64,000 nucleotides of DNA from Alkalimarinus sediminis (GTDB taxonomy: Bacteria > Pseudomonadota > Gammaproteobacteria > Pseudomonadales > Oleiphilaceae). Below the pieces are notes generated by a model that was given only the letters and a program-made list of their open reading frames with translations, had not been told where the DNA came from and made no database searches. The stretch lies in NCBI RefSeq assembly GCF_026427595.1, contig NZ_CP101527.1:1435001-1499000 (forward strand). Reading direction: 5' to 3'. Both the position numbers and the translations under genes were made by a program. Shown piece after piece: positions 9,047 through 18,006 of this stretch. Numbering within the stretch: position 1 is the first letter of the stretch; each line of letters starts with the position of its first letter.

Positions 9047-10990
9047 CTACATCTCTAGCGTGACATTGAAGCTATAATGCGCCAGAGACTTTTTAAGACT
9101 TTCGATGTCGTTGTCCTTCCATGATGTCAAGATTACATGCGCACTTTTTCCATGGGGTGAGCTTTCAACGATCTTTACTTCAAAGGATGTATCTTGGTGT
9201 ATATTCTCCGCTTCCCGAACTATACAGCGCCTGATTTCCATAGATTCCAATGCCGGTTTAAACACCTTTCCTACTGGGGTGATCGGTATCGAATCCAATA
9301 TGTGAATGCGCTTGGGTATAGCTGCTCGCTCGAAAATGTTCTCTTGGGCAAACTTTAAAAGTTCTTCCTCTTCAATATTGGCCCCCTCGAGCAGTTGTAC
9401 ATAACAAGTGGGAATTTCTCCCGCGTAGGCATCAGGCTGCCCAACAGCCGCTGCCAGGCTGACTTGGGGATGTTGGCACAGGACTTCTTCGATCATTTTT
9501 GGTTCGATATTATGCCCGCCGCGGACGATAATCTCTTTCTTGCGACCCGTCAGCCAGAAGTAACCGTCCTTATCCTGACGTGCCAGATCGCCGGTATTAA
9601 ACCAGGTGTCGCCATTGGAATCGGTAACCCATATGTCTTGATTGTGTATTGGTTGCAAATACCCCATAAACACATTGGGGCCACGTATTAAGAGCGCACC
9701 GACTTCATTGGTATCACAAATTCCAATGACACGATTTTCTTCGATATGCGCACAGGCCATTTTTTGGTGCGGCAGTCTCAAGCCTATAGAGCCTATTTTC
9801 TCCTTTATTCCCGGCGGCGTGCCGCTGCTAATGCAGGTGCCTTCGGTGAGACCGTAGGCCTCAATAACTTCGGCGTCGATATAGTTGGCAAACTCTCTAT
9901 AGAGTGCGGTAGGAAAGGGCGCCGATCCACACATACAATACTCTAGGGAACTGATGTCTTGGCCCGTTAGGGGGATGTTCAGTAAGTGAGCATAGACGGT
10001 GGGAACACCGATCATCGCTGTTACTCTGTAGTGTTCGACAATGTTCCAGATTTGAGAAAATACGTTTTGGCCGCGGTAGCCAGAGGGCGTGGTCATTACC
10101 AGACTTCCCCCCGACATAAATGAGACTAGCCCGGTAGCTAAGGCACCTGTGACATGAAATAGAGGCACTCCGGCCAAAATAACGGCCTCGGAATTAAATA
10201 CTTCTTGGGAGAAGGTTTTGACTGCGCTGGCATCGAATATTTCGTTGCGATGTGTTCTTTGAGCGATCTTGGGCAGGCCGGTAGTGCCTCCGGTACAGAA
10301 CATAGAAGATACGGTGTCTTCTTGATAAGTTCTATCAAATTTCAACTGCTCCCCATCAATTTCGCGAATTTCATGAACGAGATCGAAATACTCGATATTC
10401 TCCAAAAGCTCCATGTTAACGCGAATTTTCTCGTTAATTTCTGCTTTCATAGTTTCTGGAAAACTGGGGACATAGTGAGTGATATCCACTCCAATCAGAA
10501 AGCGCGTGTGGTACAGTTCTGTAGCTATGGATGAAACTTTTTCCCAGAGGTCGCTGCCAATAATAGGGGCCATGGTGACAACTGCTTTGGCTTCGGTTGC
10601 GTTCACCAGTTCTCGGATTTTCTCAGCATCAAGCAGTGAGTTTACAGCAAACACGCGGCAGGCCGCTTCTGCCCCCCAGAGAACGTAGTGGGTTTCTGGA
10701 AGATTTGGGAGTACAAAGGCAACGGTATCATCCTCTCTAAGACCGAGGCTGTGAAAGAAATTAGCTGTGCGTGTTATATTGCTGATGAGATCTTTGTAAG
10801 TGACTTCTATGCTGTTTTTGTAGTCGTCGCCACTTAAAAAGAAGGAGATGGCGGTTTTGTCTGAATGGGACATTGCAGAATCGTATATCGCTTCGTAAGT
10901 GCTCTTAAAAGGGATAAATTCTTCCACGGGGGTGCTCTTTTCGATCTCTTCGATCTCTTGTAGCGAATCAATAAATTTCTTTTCCATCAT
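9047..10990 (-). CDS. AMP-dependent acyl-CoA synthetase
   Basis: A 647-residue ANL-superfamily ligase that activates a carboxylic acid with ATP and CoA. The phosphate loop CTGGTTGLPK lies near residue 232, the YGLTEG motif near 380, the TGD motif (NTGDLARQDKDGYFWLTGR) near 470, and the C-terminal catalytic lysine in PVGKVFKPAL near 590. The 55-residue tail after the A10 region is longer than usual. GGGG 6-8 nt before the ATG serves as RBS; two adjacent ATGs make the first codon ambiguous by one. It is the last gene of a three-gene run with the gamma-carbonic-anhydrase-like and FAD-oxidase genes (gaps of 89 and 85 bp). The acid it activates is unknown; a product or precursor of the local pathway is a reasonable guess. 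Confidence 0.9.
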   Translation of the reverse strand: MMEKKFIDSLQEIEEIEKSTPVEEFIPFKSTYEAIYDSAMSHSDKTAISFFLSGDDYKNSIEVTYKDLISNITRTANFFHSLGLREDDTVAFVLPNLPETHYVLWGAEAACRVFAVNSLLDAEKIRELVNATEAKAVVTMAPIIGSDLWEKVSSIATELYHTRFLIGVDITHYVPSFPETMKAEINEKIRVNMELLENIEYFDLVHEIREIDGEQLKFDRTYQEDTVSSMFCTGGTTGLPKIAQRTHRNEIFDASAVKTFSQEVFNSEAVILAGVPLFHVTGALATGLVSFMSGGSLVMTTPSGYRGQNVFSQIWNIVEHYRVTAMIGVPTVYAHLLNIPLTGQDISSLEYCMCGSAPFPTALYREFANYIDAEVIEAYGLTEGTCISSGTPPGIKEKIGSIGLRLPHQKMACAHIEENRVIGICDTNEVGALLIRGPNVFMGYLQPIHNQDIWVTDSNGDTWFNTGDLARQDKDGYFWLTGRKKEIIVRGGHNIEPKMIEEVLCQHPQVSLAAAVGQPDAYAGEIPTCYVQLLEGANIEEEELLKFAQENIFERAAIPKRIHILDSIPITPVGKVFKPALESMEIRRCIVREAENIHQDTSFEVKIVESSPHGKSAHVILTSWKDNDIESLKKSLAHYSFNVTLEM

Positions 10991-11079
10991 GTAGCCCCAC
11001 TGGTCGCGTTCTTAGAATTGATTATTTTGCTGGATACCACTAGTTCACGGATTGTTCTGATGCGCTTCGCATCTGTCGA

Positions 11080-11604
11080 TTATGAGTCGATCTTCGCTAG
11101 TTGCTGGCTAAATAGCTGGCCTTTCAATGCATAATCTTGAGCGGATTTCTCCAGGGCCAGCTTTTGAGTATCGTTTAGAGGTTTTAAAACCTTTGCTGGA
11201 GAACCAACAACGAGAGACCCGTCTGGAATTTCCGTATTTTCAGGAATCAACGCATTGGCTCCAATCAAACAGTGTTTACCGATCTTCGCGCCGTTAAGTA
11301 CGACGGCATTAATGCCAATGAGGCTGAAATCTCCCACAGTACAACCATGAACGGTCGCTTGATGGCCTACGGTGACCCCCTGGCCAATAGTTAAGGGAAA
11401 CCCTGGATCGCAATGCAGTACGGCACCTTCTTGAAGGTTGGTGTTGTCTCCGATGGTGACGCTGTCATTGTCGGCGCGGACAACGGCGTTAAACCAAACG
11501 CTGGAACCTTTGCCGATGGTTACATTACCGATGATTGAGGCATTAGGTGCGACAAACGTATCTTGATGACATTGTGGGATGCAGTCCCCCAGTTTGTATT
11601 TCAT
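11080..11604 (-). CDS. Gamma-carbonic anhydrase-like hexapeptide-repeat protein (PaaY/YrdA family)
   Basis: A 174-residue left-handed beta-helix protein with hexapeptide repeats from about residue 18 to 135. The three candidate zinc ligands of gamma-carbonic anhydrases are present as H64, H81 and H86 (VLHC, VGH, VHG). Close relatives include PaaY, YrdA and CaiE, which accompany CoA-ester pathways; PaaY acts as a CoA thioesterase. Because it lies directly before an acyl-CoA synthetase gene, a thioesterase or housekeeping role in the same CoA pathway is more likely than bulk CO2 hydration. The family is certain, the activity is not. Confidence 0.85.
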   Translation of the reverse strand: MKYKLGDCIPQCHQDTFVAPNASIIGNVTIGKGSSVWFNAVVRADNDSVTIGDNTNLQEGAVLHCDPGFPLTIGQGVTVGHQATVHGCTVGDFSLIGINAVVLNGAKIGKHCLIGANALIPENTEIPDGSLVVGSPAKVLKPLNDTQKLALEKSAQDYALKGQLFSQQLAKIDS

Positions 11605-11689
11605 GGTTGTGTTAACTCCGTTACCAGAGCCACAGCGAGAGCCGGGCTCTGGATCTTGTTTTAGGTTTTTTGGTTGAGATTATTGAGAG

Positions 11690-13402
11690 TTACTCTTTTA
11701 CCGGATAGTCCTGCATGGCTCCGGTAATACCCACGGATTTGCCCACTGGATCAATCAATACTCCAGGATTCAAGACACCTTGAGGGTCCATAGATTCTTT
11801 GGCAGCGCCCAACGCGGTTAAGAAGAGTGGTGGCATTTGCTTTTCGTAACCACCACGATGGTCTCGTCCAACAGCGTGGTGATGGGTAACGGTGCCGCCT
11901 CGTGCAACGACTTGGGTATTGGCTACCTGTTTGATTTTGCACCAGTTATCCAGAGCATTCTTCATATTGCCGTCTTTGTCTCCCAACGCCAGGAAAGAGA
12001 TATAGACCGCAGGCCCGTCTGGATATACGTGGGTAAAGCGACAGGATACCAACCCATCGTAGCCGGTAGCTTCTTTGATGATGCTGGAGATATCGGATTT
12101 GATACCGCGATAGAAATCTCCGAATTTTTCCCAGGGGATAGAGGTTTCAAAGGTATCTCCGATAATGCCGTATCGGATCAGATGATTCTTGTAATAGGGC
12201 AATCGAATAAAGGCGTTCTTCCATAGATCGGCTGCGGTTTCTTCTTGCTCTGCTTTCGCGGAGTTTTCTGACTGGTTAACTACGGCTTTTTCATCGAATT
12301 TGCCTTTGCATTCTTTAGCAATTTCCAGAGCGCGAGACATTCGGGTGTCTACCGGATGGTCGCCTGACTCAAATCCAACGACCAGTGTAGTGATGGGGTT
12401 CATAGGGTCTACAGAAATGGATTCTTCGGGATCCAAGAGTCGACAGTTGGTGGGGTAGAGACCCGCTTGAGATATCTTGCGAACCGTTTCAACGCCATCC
12501 ATAAAATCGTCAAACGTTATCGAGGCCGTAGCCTTGTACTTTGGGCGGCTGTGCAAGCGCACAGATGCTTCAGTAATAATGCCCAAAATGCCCTCAGAGC
12601 CAATCACCATGCGATCGGGAGAGGGGCCGGCGCCGGATCCGGGCAAACGGCGGGTCTGCATCACACCTTGTGGCGTCACCATGCGGGTGGATTCCACCAT
12701 GTCGTCAATGTGGGTGTAGAGGGTGGCAAAGTGGCCGCCGGCGCGAGTTGCGATCCAACCACCCAAGGTCGAGAACTGATAACTTTGTAAGAAATGGCGC
12801 AGGGTGAGACCATAGGGTTTGAGGGCTGCGTCGATATCTGGCCCCAGCATACCTCCTTGAATTCGAGCGGTGCGGCTGACCTCATCCACTTCGATAATTT
12901 TGTTAAAGCGCTCCATGTCTACGGTGATGGTGCCTTGATACTGATCACCAACATCCGCCTCGACGCCACCGCAGACGCTGGTGCCTCCGCCAAAGGGAAT
13001 GACCGCAATATTGTTCGTCTGCGCAAATTCCATAATGGCCGAGATGTCTTCCTCGGATTCGGGGAATGCAACGGCATCGGGGGGATTAGGCACTTCGCGC
13101 ATAAACATACGAGCGGTATCGGCAAAAGACTTACCGTAGCTATGAACCAGTCGGTCGTAGGTGGAAGAGGAAAGCAGGTGGGACAGGTTAGCGGGGATAT
13201 CAAAACGGGGCGGGCGAAGGTCGAACTCGTCTAGTTGGGGTTCGCTGACTTCTGTCAGGTCCACCGGGAAGAAGGTCTTGACCATGGCGTCGATTAGCTG
13301 GGTTTCGTCAGTGGTCAGTTCTTCGTGGTCATAACCCCAGCCCCAGAATCGCAGAGGTTTGCGTTTTGATAAGGTCTCTCTTGGTGTTTCGTTGTTATTC
13401 AT
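11690..13402 (-). CDS. FAD-binding oxidase, alkyl-DHAP synthase/GlcD-like
   Basis: A 570-residue flavoprotein of the VAO family. The FAD_binding_4 domain occupies about residues 105-280 and is recognised by PFGGGTSVCGGVEAD and GGWIATRAGGHFATLYTHID. The FAD-oxidase C-terminal domain ends in HHHAVGRDHRGGY and DPQGVLNPGVL, typical of alkyl-dihydroxyacetonephosphate synthases and related lactate/glycolate oxidases. Bacterial homologues of this length often oxidise hydroxy acids and need not make ether lipids. The start is the ATG at 13402 because GAGGAG lies 7 nt upstream; the GTG at 13408 is too close to it. It is the first gene of the minus-strand operon with the carbonic-anhydrase-like and acyl-CoA synthetase genes. 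Confidence 0.85.
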   Translation of the reverse strand: MNNNETPRETLSKRKPLRFWGWGYDHEELTTDETQLIDAMVKTFFPVDLTEVSEPQLDEFDLRPPRFDIPANLSHLLSSSTYDRLVHSYGKSFADTARMFMREVPNPPDAVAFPESEEDISAIMEFAQTNNIAVIPFGGGTSVCGGVEADVGDQYQGTITVDMERFNKIIEVDEVSRTARIQGGMLGPDIDAALKPYGLTLRHFLQSYQFSTLGGWIATRAGGHFATLYTHIDDMVESTRMVTPQGVMQTRRLPGSGAGPSPDRMVIGSEGILGIITEASVRLHSRPKYKATASITFDDFMDGVETVRKISQAGLYPTNCRLLDPEESISVDPMNPITTLVVGFESGDHPVDTRMSRALEIAKECKGKFDEKAVVNQSENSAKAEQEETAADLWKNAFIRLPYYKNHLIRYGIIGDTFETSIPWEKFGDFYRGIKSDISSIIKEATGYDGLVSCRFTHVYPDGPAVYISFLALGDKDGNMKNALDNWCKIKQVANTQVVARGGTVTHHHAVGRDHRGGYEKQMPPLFLTALGAAKESMDPQGVLNPGVLIDPVGKSVGITGAMQDYPVKE

Positions 13403-13643
13403 AATCACACTCCTCGTTGTTGAGGACTATGATTATCCAAAGAAAATAACCTTTCAGAAGTTGTGGATAATTCACTTTTGAGTGAAAACTGGTCATTCGG
13501 ACGCGATATTTGGTACCAATAACGGCGTTTATTACCTAGTGGGTAGTAGGTGTACCTCATAGGGGGCAGAATATATGCCCCCCGTGGTCTGTAGAAGCTT
13601 CGCTATAATGATTGTTCAGAGATGATACATAGAGAGCCAAAAC

Positions 13644-13961
13644 ATGTTGTTGCGTGCCCTAGTCTTTTATCTAGCTATTTTTCCGGTTTGTGCTGATACG
13701 GAAGTAATTGAATACCTGATTCCTGAAGAGGTGATGGGAGTCTATCAATCTCCCTATGCCTTTCATGGGATCGATGCTTCAATTGGGATAATTGATAGGG
13801 TGGTGTTGGCGGCGATTGGGAACGCAGACGTAAAGCTTATGCCCAAAGTTATGCCAGCTTACAGAGCAAGGTACTATGCTCGATCTAATCCGGACAAAAA
13901 ATGGATATCTTACAGCTTTAGTGGAGGAACCATGTCCTCGGGCATGGCTGAATCCCCTTCT
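13644..13961 (+). pseudogene. Truncated secreted protein gene interrupted by the Tn3 element
   Basis: The gene starts with a plausible signal peptide (LLRALVFYLAIFPVCADTEV) and continues for about 106 native codons. It then runs into the transposon terminus at 13962, where transposon DNA adds 21 foreign codons and a stop. The native part is reminiscent of small periplasmic solute-binding proteins, but I do not recognise the family with confidence. Its 3' part is not found on the other side of the transposon, which instead enters a repeat array, so the gene is broken rather than simply interrupted. Confidence 0.6.
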
Positions 13962-14151
13962 GGGGTCCTAGGGATTTTGCCTCCATATATTGCAAAAACC
14001 TCTGAAGCCCCCGTCTGCCGTGGCTTGTAGAGGGGTATCAACTTTCATTTCTAGGTGGGGTCCTAGGGATTTTGCCTCCATATATTGCAAAAACCTCTGA
14101 AGCCCCCGTCTGCCGTGGCTTGTAGAGGGGTATCAACTTTCATTTCTAGGT
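13962..14151. repeat. Perfect 95-bp tandem duplication of the transposon left end
   Basis: Units 13962-14056 and 14057-14151 are identical. Each holds the 74-bp terminal inverted repeat beginning GGGGTCCTAGGG plus 21 bp that include the tnpA stop and its last codons. The duplication boundary falls inside the 3' end of tnpA. Confidence 0.93.
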
Positions 14152-17100
14152 CGATAGCCCTCAATCGGTGCCATTAAGTCCTCCAGTTTTGGCAGTTCGC
14201 CCGTCGGCGCGAACGTGTATGTACCCCGGAAGTTGATGTTCTCCCAAGCTACCGGTGAGGCCCGCTTGACTGTTTCCTGGTATCTGTCATTGCGCTGTTC
14301 CTCGAAGCTGTCCAGCAGGTTACTGAGTACTTTCGAGTTGAAGTAGATGATGGCATTAGCCACCAGTCGGGCACTTTCGTTCCAGATTTGGATCTCCTCA
14401 TCGCTATTGCCTCGGAACCGGTCGCCGTTGACGTTGCTGATCGCCCGACGCAACTGGTGATAAGCTTCACCCCGGTTCAGCGCTCGCTGCACATGGTTTC
14501 TAAGGCTGGCGTCATCGATGTAGTTCAGCAGATACTGGGCCTTCAGTAACCGGTTGTATTCAGTCAGAGCCTCCAGTAACGGGTGGTTGTGCTTGTAGCC
14601 GGAGAGTTTACGCACCAACGTAGCTTGGCTGGTTTTCCGCTGGGCTAGAGAGACTGCGATCCGCTGGATGGTGTCCCAGTGGTCTATGATGCGTTTCGTG
14701 TTGATCGGCTTGCGCAACGATAGTTTCACGCGCTGATTTTCGTCTTCGGTGATGTTGAACAGCTCATTGATGACCTTGCCAACCCGGGCATATCGGGGGG
14801 CGAACCGATAACCGAACAGATCGAGCAAGGCAAAGTTCACATGATTTACCCCATGAGTGTCAGTTGAGAGCATGTCCGGGATAATCTCAGTACTGTTGTT
14901 CATCAACAGGTCAAAGATGTAATGGGATTCATGTTCGTTGGCGCCGATAACCCGGGCATTGATGGCCATATGATTGGCATTCAGACTGACCGCCGAGACG
15001 CCTTTGCTGGTACCGAAGTATTTTGAGGAATACCGTGTACGGAACGTCTCGCGCTTGGCTTCGAACTTCTGACCATCGGCACTGGCATGCAGACTGTCAT
15101 CCTGGATGTTGTAGTGCTTGAAGATGCTCAGTCGTGTGGTAGCGTTGTTGATACGGTCATTGGCCGCATTCAGGGTTTCCAGCCGAAGGTAGTTCGCCTG
15201 GATAGTGCTGAGCTGATCATAGGTCCGATCGGAGATCTGAGCGATGCCATAGATGCCCTGATTAGTGGCATTGGCGATCAAGATCGCCAACAGGTCCACT
15301 TCGTATTGACGGCTTTTCGAGTTCATGCCCAGCACATGCTCGAAGTCGTCAATGAATCCGGTATCCTGATCCACCACGCGCAAGACATCGGCAACGCTGA
15401 TCGCTCTCATTTGTTGGAAGAACGGATTATTCACCAGGTGTTTCTTACTGGCTGTAGGCAACCGCCAAAGGTGTTTGCCGCCTTTCGGGCGCAGTATCAC
15501 GTCCCGATTGTCCGAACGTTCCAAGTATTCGCTGACCTCGTGTAACCGAAGGGTCAGCTCATCCGCCATACGCGGGATCAGTCGCGTCGGATCCTTGGAG
15601 ATTTTCGGTTGCTGCGTACCCTCGACCAAGACCTGCTTCTGGTTTTTCCAGGTCTGTGGCTTCACCAGATCATCCTCTAACGCCCGATATCGAATGACTT
15701 CCGGCAGCATTAGCTGGCCGTTTAACCGGTTGGGAATCTGCAGGTACAGGAACCATTCATACCTGGCTTTATCTATACTGCCATCGGGTTTTAGCAATAG
15801 TGGTCGTGTGGCTTTCGGCGGTAGACGCTGATCAATGCAGGCATCGCCGAGCATATTGCCGGCGACCAGATCCAACCGAGCTTGGTCTAAGATCCGGGCT
15901 AACCGTTGCGTTTTGTCGGTGCCTTCCATGCGCAGACAGCAAAAGAGCGACCGTAACAGGCCGGTTCGCAATGTGGATTCCGTGTCCAGGTGTTGCCAGA
16001 ACGCTTCCTCCGCTGACTGTTTCTGATTGCTCAGGTATCGGCAGACCGAGTTCAGGTCGTTGGCACTGAGAAACTGGAAAGCCTGTTGCTGTACCGCGTG
16101 GAAGGAAGTATTAGGGTCGATGCGGTCATCCACGAACAGGTGCAGGATCTCAGCGGCTTTACTCACGTTGCGGGCTGCCTTTTGCCAGTCTTGATAAACC
16201 CGTTCCTGCGCCATCTGATGCGCTCGTTGCTTCACCTGTCGAGTGTGATGGATGAACCCTTCCGCAATGCGCTCCAAGCCCTGCTGGTACCGAGACTGCA
16301 GATAGCACAGCAGGTACAAGCATTGGTTAGCAGGCGACTGACGCTTAAGTTTAGCACCGTAATAATCAACCCGTTCGGCATAGTGATGCTGGTTTTTCTG
16401 GGACAGAGAAAGCGAGTCGAGTACAGTCGTCACATCCTCCATTAGCGGTTGAATATGGTTATACACCGCCAGCTCTTTCTGCAGCTCGGTACCGGTGAAG
16501 TTGCGAGCGCTCCCGCGCAGCTGCTTCAATGTAAAGTGGTCTTCATCGGAAACCAGTGTCTGCAGCATATTCTTTAAGCTTTGGCTGCAAGCGGCATTGA
16601 TCTGATCATACAATCGTTGCTGATGTTGATTAATCACCTGACTGACGATCTTCTGCAGGGTACTATAGGCAGGAATGGCGATCTTCTGGTGGGCCAGGTA
16701 CTCGATTGCTGCGTCAAAGAGTGCGCGGGGTGCCACCCAGCTTTCAGCGCAGACCAGCAAATGTTCAACAAGCCGGGGTTGATGTTGCTTATCTTTCCAG
16801 CTGTTGACTCCAGCAATTGATAAAACACGCTCATAGATGCGGGATTTTTGGTCCGCTTTCAAACTAAAGCGCCGAAACTTGAGGTCTTTAAAGTGAAATC
16901 GCGCAATAAATGCCAAGTCATCCTGCATGGATTTATAACTCGGGTTGAGCAGGATCGGTTTGCATTTGAAGTAGCCCAACAATGCAACGGCAACACAACG
17001 GTACTTGCGTTGCCGTATTCTGGATAGCTCCGCAAGTTCTTTATCATTTAGCGCGAAGTAAAACCGCTGATAAGACTCGTTGAAGGAAGGAACGCTGTAT

Positions 17101-17153
17101 AAATCCTCGATTTCCGCGGCAGTGAGAATTGATAGCCGTTTGTCTCTGCTCAT
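14133..17153 (-). CDS. tnpA: Tn3-family transposase TnpA
   Basis: A full-length 1006-residue Tn3-type DDE transposase. The N-terminal DUF4158 domain starts with LSILTAAEIEDLYSVPSF. The catalytic C-terminal domain shows the Asp in HASADGQKF, the Asp in LSTDTHGVNH and the Glu in LNRGEAYHQLRRAI. No frameshift or internal stop is seen, so the enzyme may be active. The stop codon lies 3 bp inside the left inverted repeat, which is normal for compact elements. Base composition by eye is higher in G+C than the genes to its right. A palindrome overlaps the region just upstream of the start codon and may limit expression. Confidence 0.95.
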   Translation of the reverse strand: MSRDKRLSILTAAEIEDLYSVPSFNESYQRFYFALNDKELAELSRIRQRKYRCVAVALLGYFKCKPILLNPSYKSMQDDLAFIARFHFKDLKFRRFSLKADQKSRIYERVLSIAGVNSWKDKQHQPRLVEHLLVCAESWVAPRALFDAAIEYLAHQKIAIPAYSTLQKIVSQVINQHQQRLYDQINAACSQSLKNMLQTLVSDEDHFTLKQLRGSARNFTGTELQKELAVYNHIQPLMEDVTTVLDSLSLSQKNQHHYAERVDYYGAKLKRQSPANQCLYLLCYLQSRYQQGLERIAEGFIHHTRQVKQRAHQMAQERVYQDWQKAARNVSKAAEILHLFVDDRIDPNTSFHAVQQQAFQFLSANDLNSVCRYLSNQKQSAEEAFWQHLDTESTLRTGLLRSLFCCLRMEGTDKTQRLARILDQARLDLVAGNMLGDACIDQRLPPKATRPLLLKPDGSIDKARYEWFLYLQIPNRLNGQLMLPEVIRYRALEDDLVKPQTWKNQKQVLVEGTQQPKISKDPTRLIPRMADELTLRLHEVSEYLERSDNRDVILRPKGGKHLWRLPTASKKHLVNNPFFQQMRAISVADVLRVVDQDTGFIDDFEHVLGMNSKSRQYEVDLLAILIANATNQGIYGIAQISDRTYDQLSTIQANYLRLETLNAANDRINNATTRLSIFKHYNIQDDSLHASADGQKFEAKRETFRTRYSSKYFGTSKGVSAVSLNANHMAINARVIGANEHESHYIFDLLMNNSTEIIPDMLSTDTHGVNHVNFALLDLFGYRFAPRYARVGKVINELFNITEDENQRVKLSLRKPINTKRIIDHWDTIQRIAVSLAQRKTSQATLVRKLSGYKHNHPLLEALTEYNRLLKAQYLLNYIDDASLRNHVQRALNRGEAYHQLRRAISNVNGDRFRGNSDEEIQIWNESARLVANAIIYFNSKVLSNLLDSFEEQRNDRYQETVKRASPVAWENINFRGTYTFAPTGELPKLEDLMAPIEGYRPRNES

Positions 17154-17175
17154 TCTTTGACCTAAAGGTCAAAGA
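17154..17175 (-). promoter_or_regulatory. Palindrome at the tnpA translation start
   Basis: CTTTGACC and GGTCAAAG (17155-17162 and 17167-17174) form a stem around TAAA, immediately upstream of the tnpA ATG on the minus strand. It could be an operator, or an mRNA hairpin hiding the ribosome site. Confidence 0.45.
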
Positions 17176-17209
17176 AGATAACAAATTTTTGGTGAATTAG
17201 AAATTAATA

Positions 17210-17283
17210 GCCCTCTACAGGCCACGGCAGACGGGAGCTTCAGAGGGTTTTGCGATATATGGAGGCAAAATCCCTAGGACCCC
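17210..17283. repeat. Right terminal inverted repeat of the Tn3 element
   Basis: Reverse complement of the left terminus, ending CCTAGGACCCC. It matches the left copy with about 5 mismatches over 74 bp. The sequence to its right is the interior of a 213-bp repeat unit. Confidence 0.9.
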
Positions 17284-18001
17284 TATATGTTAGATATTAG
17301 TTGTTGCGAGTGTTTTGTACGTTGTATGAACCATCAGTTATAGGGTGCGCCGTGCGCACCGGTTTGACTGTTTGAAGCAATACCAGTGCTTGATAAAGCT
17401 AGGCTTGTTCGGGCTTTTTTGTGCGAGAAGAGTAATGTGACTTGCTGCTAACTCGATGACCTGTCCGTTACTATGCGAAGGTGCGCAAGCGCACCCTATA
17501 TGTTAGATATTACTTGTCGCTAGTGTTTTGTACGTTGTATGAACCATCAGTTATAGGGTGCGCCGTGCGCACCGGTTTGACTGTTTGAAGCAATACCAGT
17601 GCTTGATAAAGCTAGGCTTGTTCGGGCTTTTTTGTGCGAGAAGAGTAATGTGACTTGCTGTCAACTCGCTGACCTGTCCGTCACTATGTGAAGGTGCGCA
17701 AGCGCACCCTATATGTTAGATATTACTTGTCGCTAGTGTTTTGTACGTTGTATGAACCATCAGTTATAGGGTGCGCCGTGCGCACCGGTTTGACTGTTTG
17801 AAGCAATACCAGTGCTTGATAAAGCTAGGCTTGTTCGGGCTTTTTTGTGCGAGAAGAGTAATGTGACTTGCTGTCAACTAGCTGACCTGTCCGTCACTAT
17901 GCGAAGGTGCGCAAGCGCACCCTATATGTTAGATATTATTTGTTGCGAGTGTTTTGTACGTTGTATAAACCATCATCTATAGGGTGCGCCGTGCGCACCG
18001 T
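17284..18001. repeat. Tandem array of 213-bp units with REP-like hairpins
   Basis: The phrase CCCTATATGTTAGATATT recurs at 17281, 17494, 17707 and 17920, an exact 213-bp period, giving three units and a partial fourth. Each unit holds two GC-rich hairpins with the same stem GGTGCGC/GCGCACC: one with loop AA followed by CCTATA, and one with loop CGT preceded by TATAGG. Seven hairpins are present (17344, 17480, 17557, 17693, 17770, 17906 and 17983). Units differ by only a few bases, implying recent amplification. No gene is seen in it. It ends about 5 bp from the aacS stop and may act as a 3' terminator or stabiliser. The transposon has cut into the leftmost unit. Confidence 0.92.
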
Positions 18002-18006
18002 TTTGA

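Larger units (their letters stand above)
14057..17283. mobile_element. Minimal Tn3-family transposon
   Basis: About 3.2 kb bounded by inverted repeats (14057-14130 and 17210-17283) with GGGG tips; the first 29 bp are identical and about 5 mismatches occur over 74 bp. Only the transposase is encoded. There is no resolvase, res site or passenger gene that I can recognise. The 5-bp flanks differ (CTTCT before 13962, TATAT after 17283), so no target duplication remains. The element should need a resolvase supplied elsewhere, or may be resolved by host recombination. Confidence 0.88.

Noticed and set aside
1-13402. Alkylsuccinate or benzylsuccinate synthase cluster
   Set aside because: An acyl-CoA synthetase beside a glycyl radical enzyme is suggestive, but no small subunits, mutase or transferase genes are present and residues diagnostic of X-succinate synthases were not identified.
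14133-17153. Frames opposite tnpA (for example near 15087-15545)
   Set aside because: They are long only because of the base composition of tnpA, which is full length and conserved on the minus strand.
17284-18001. CRISPR array
   Set aside because: The repeats are 213 bp long with no short repeat/unique spacer alternation, and no cas genes are seen.
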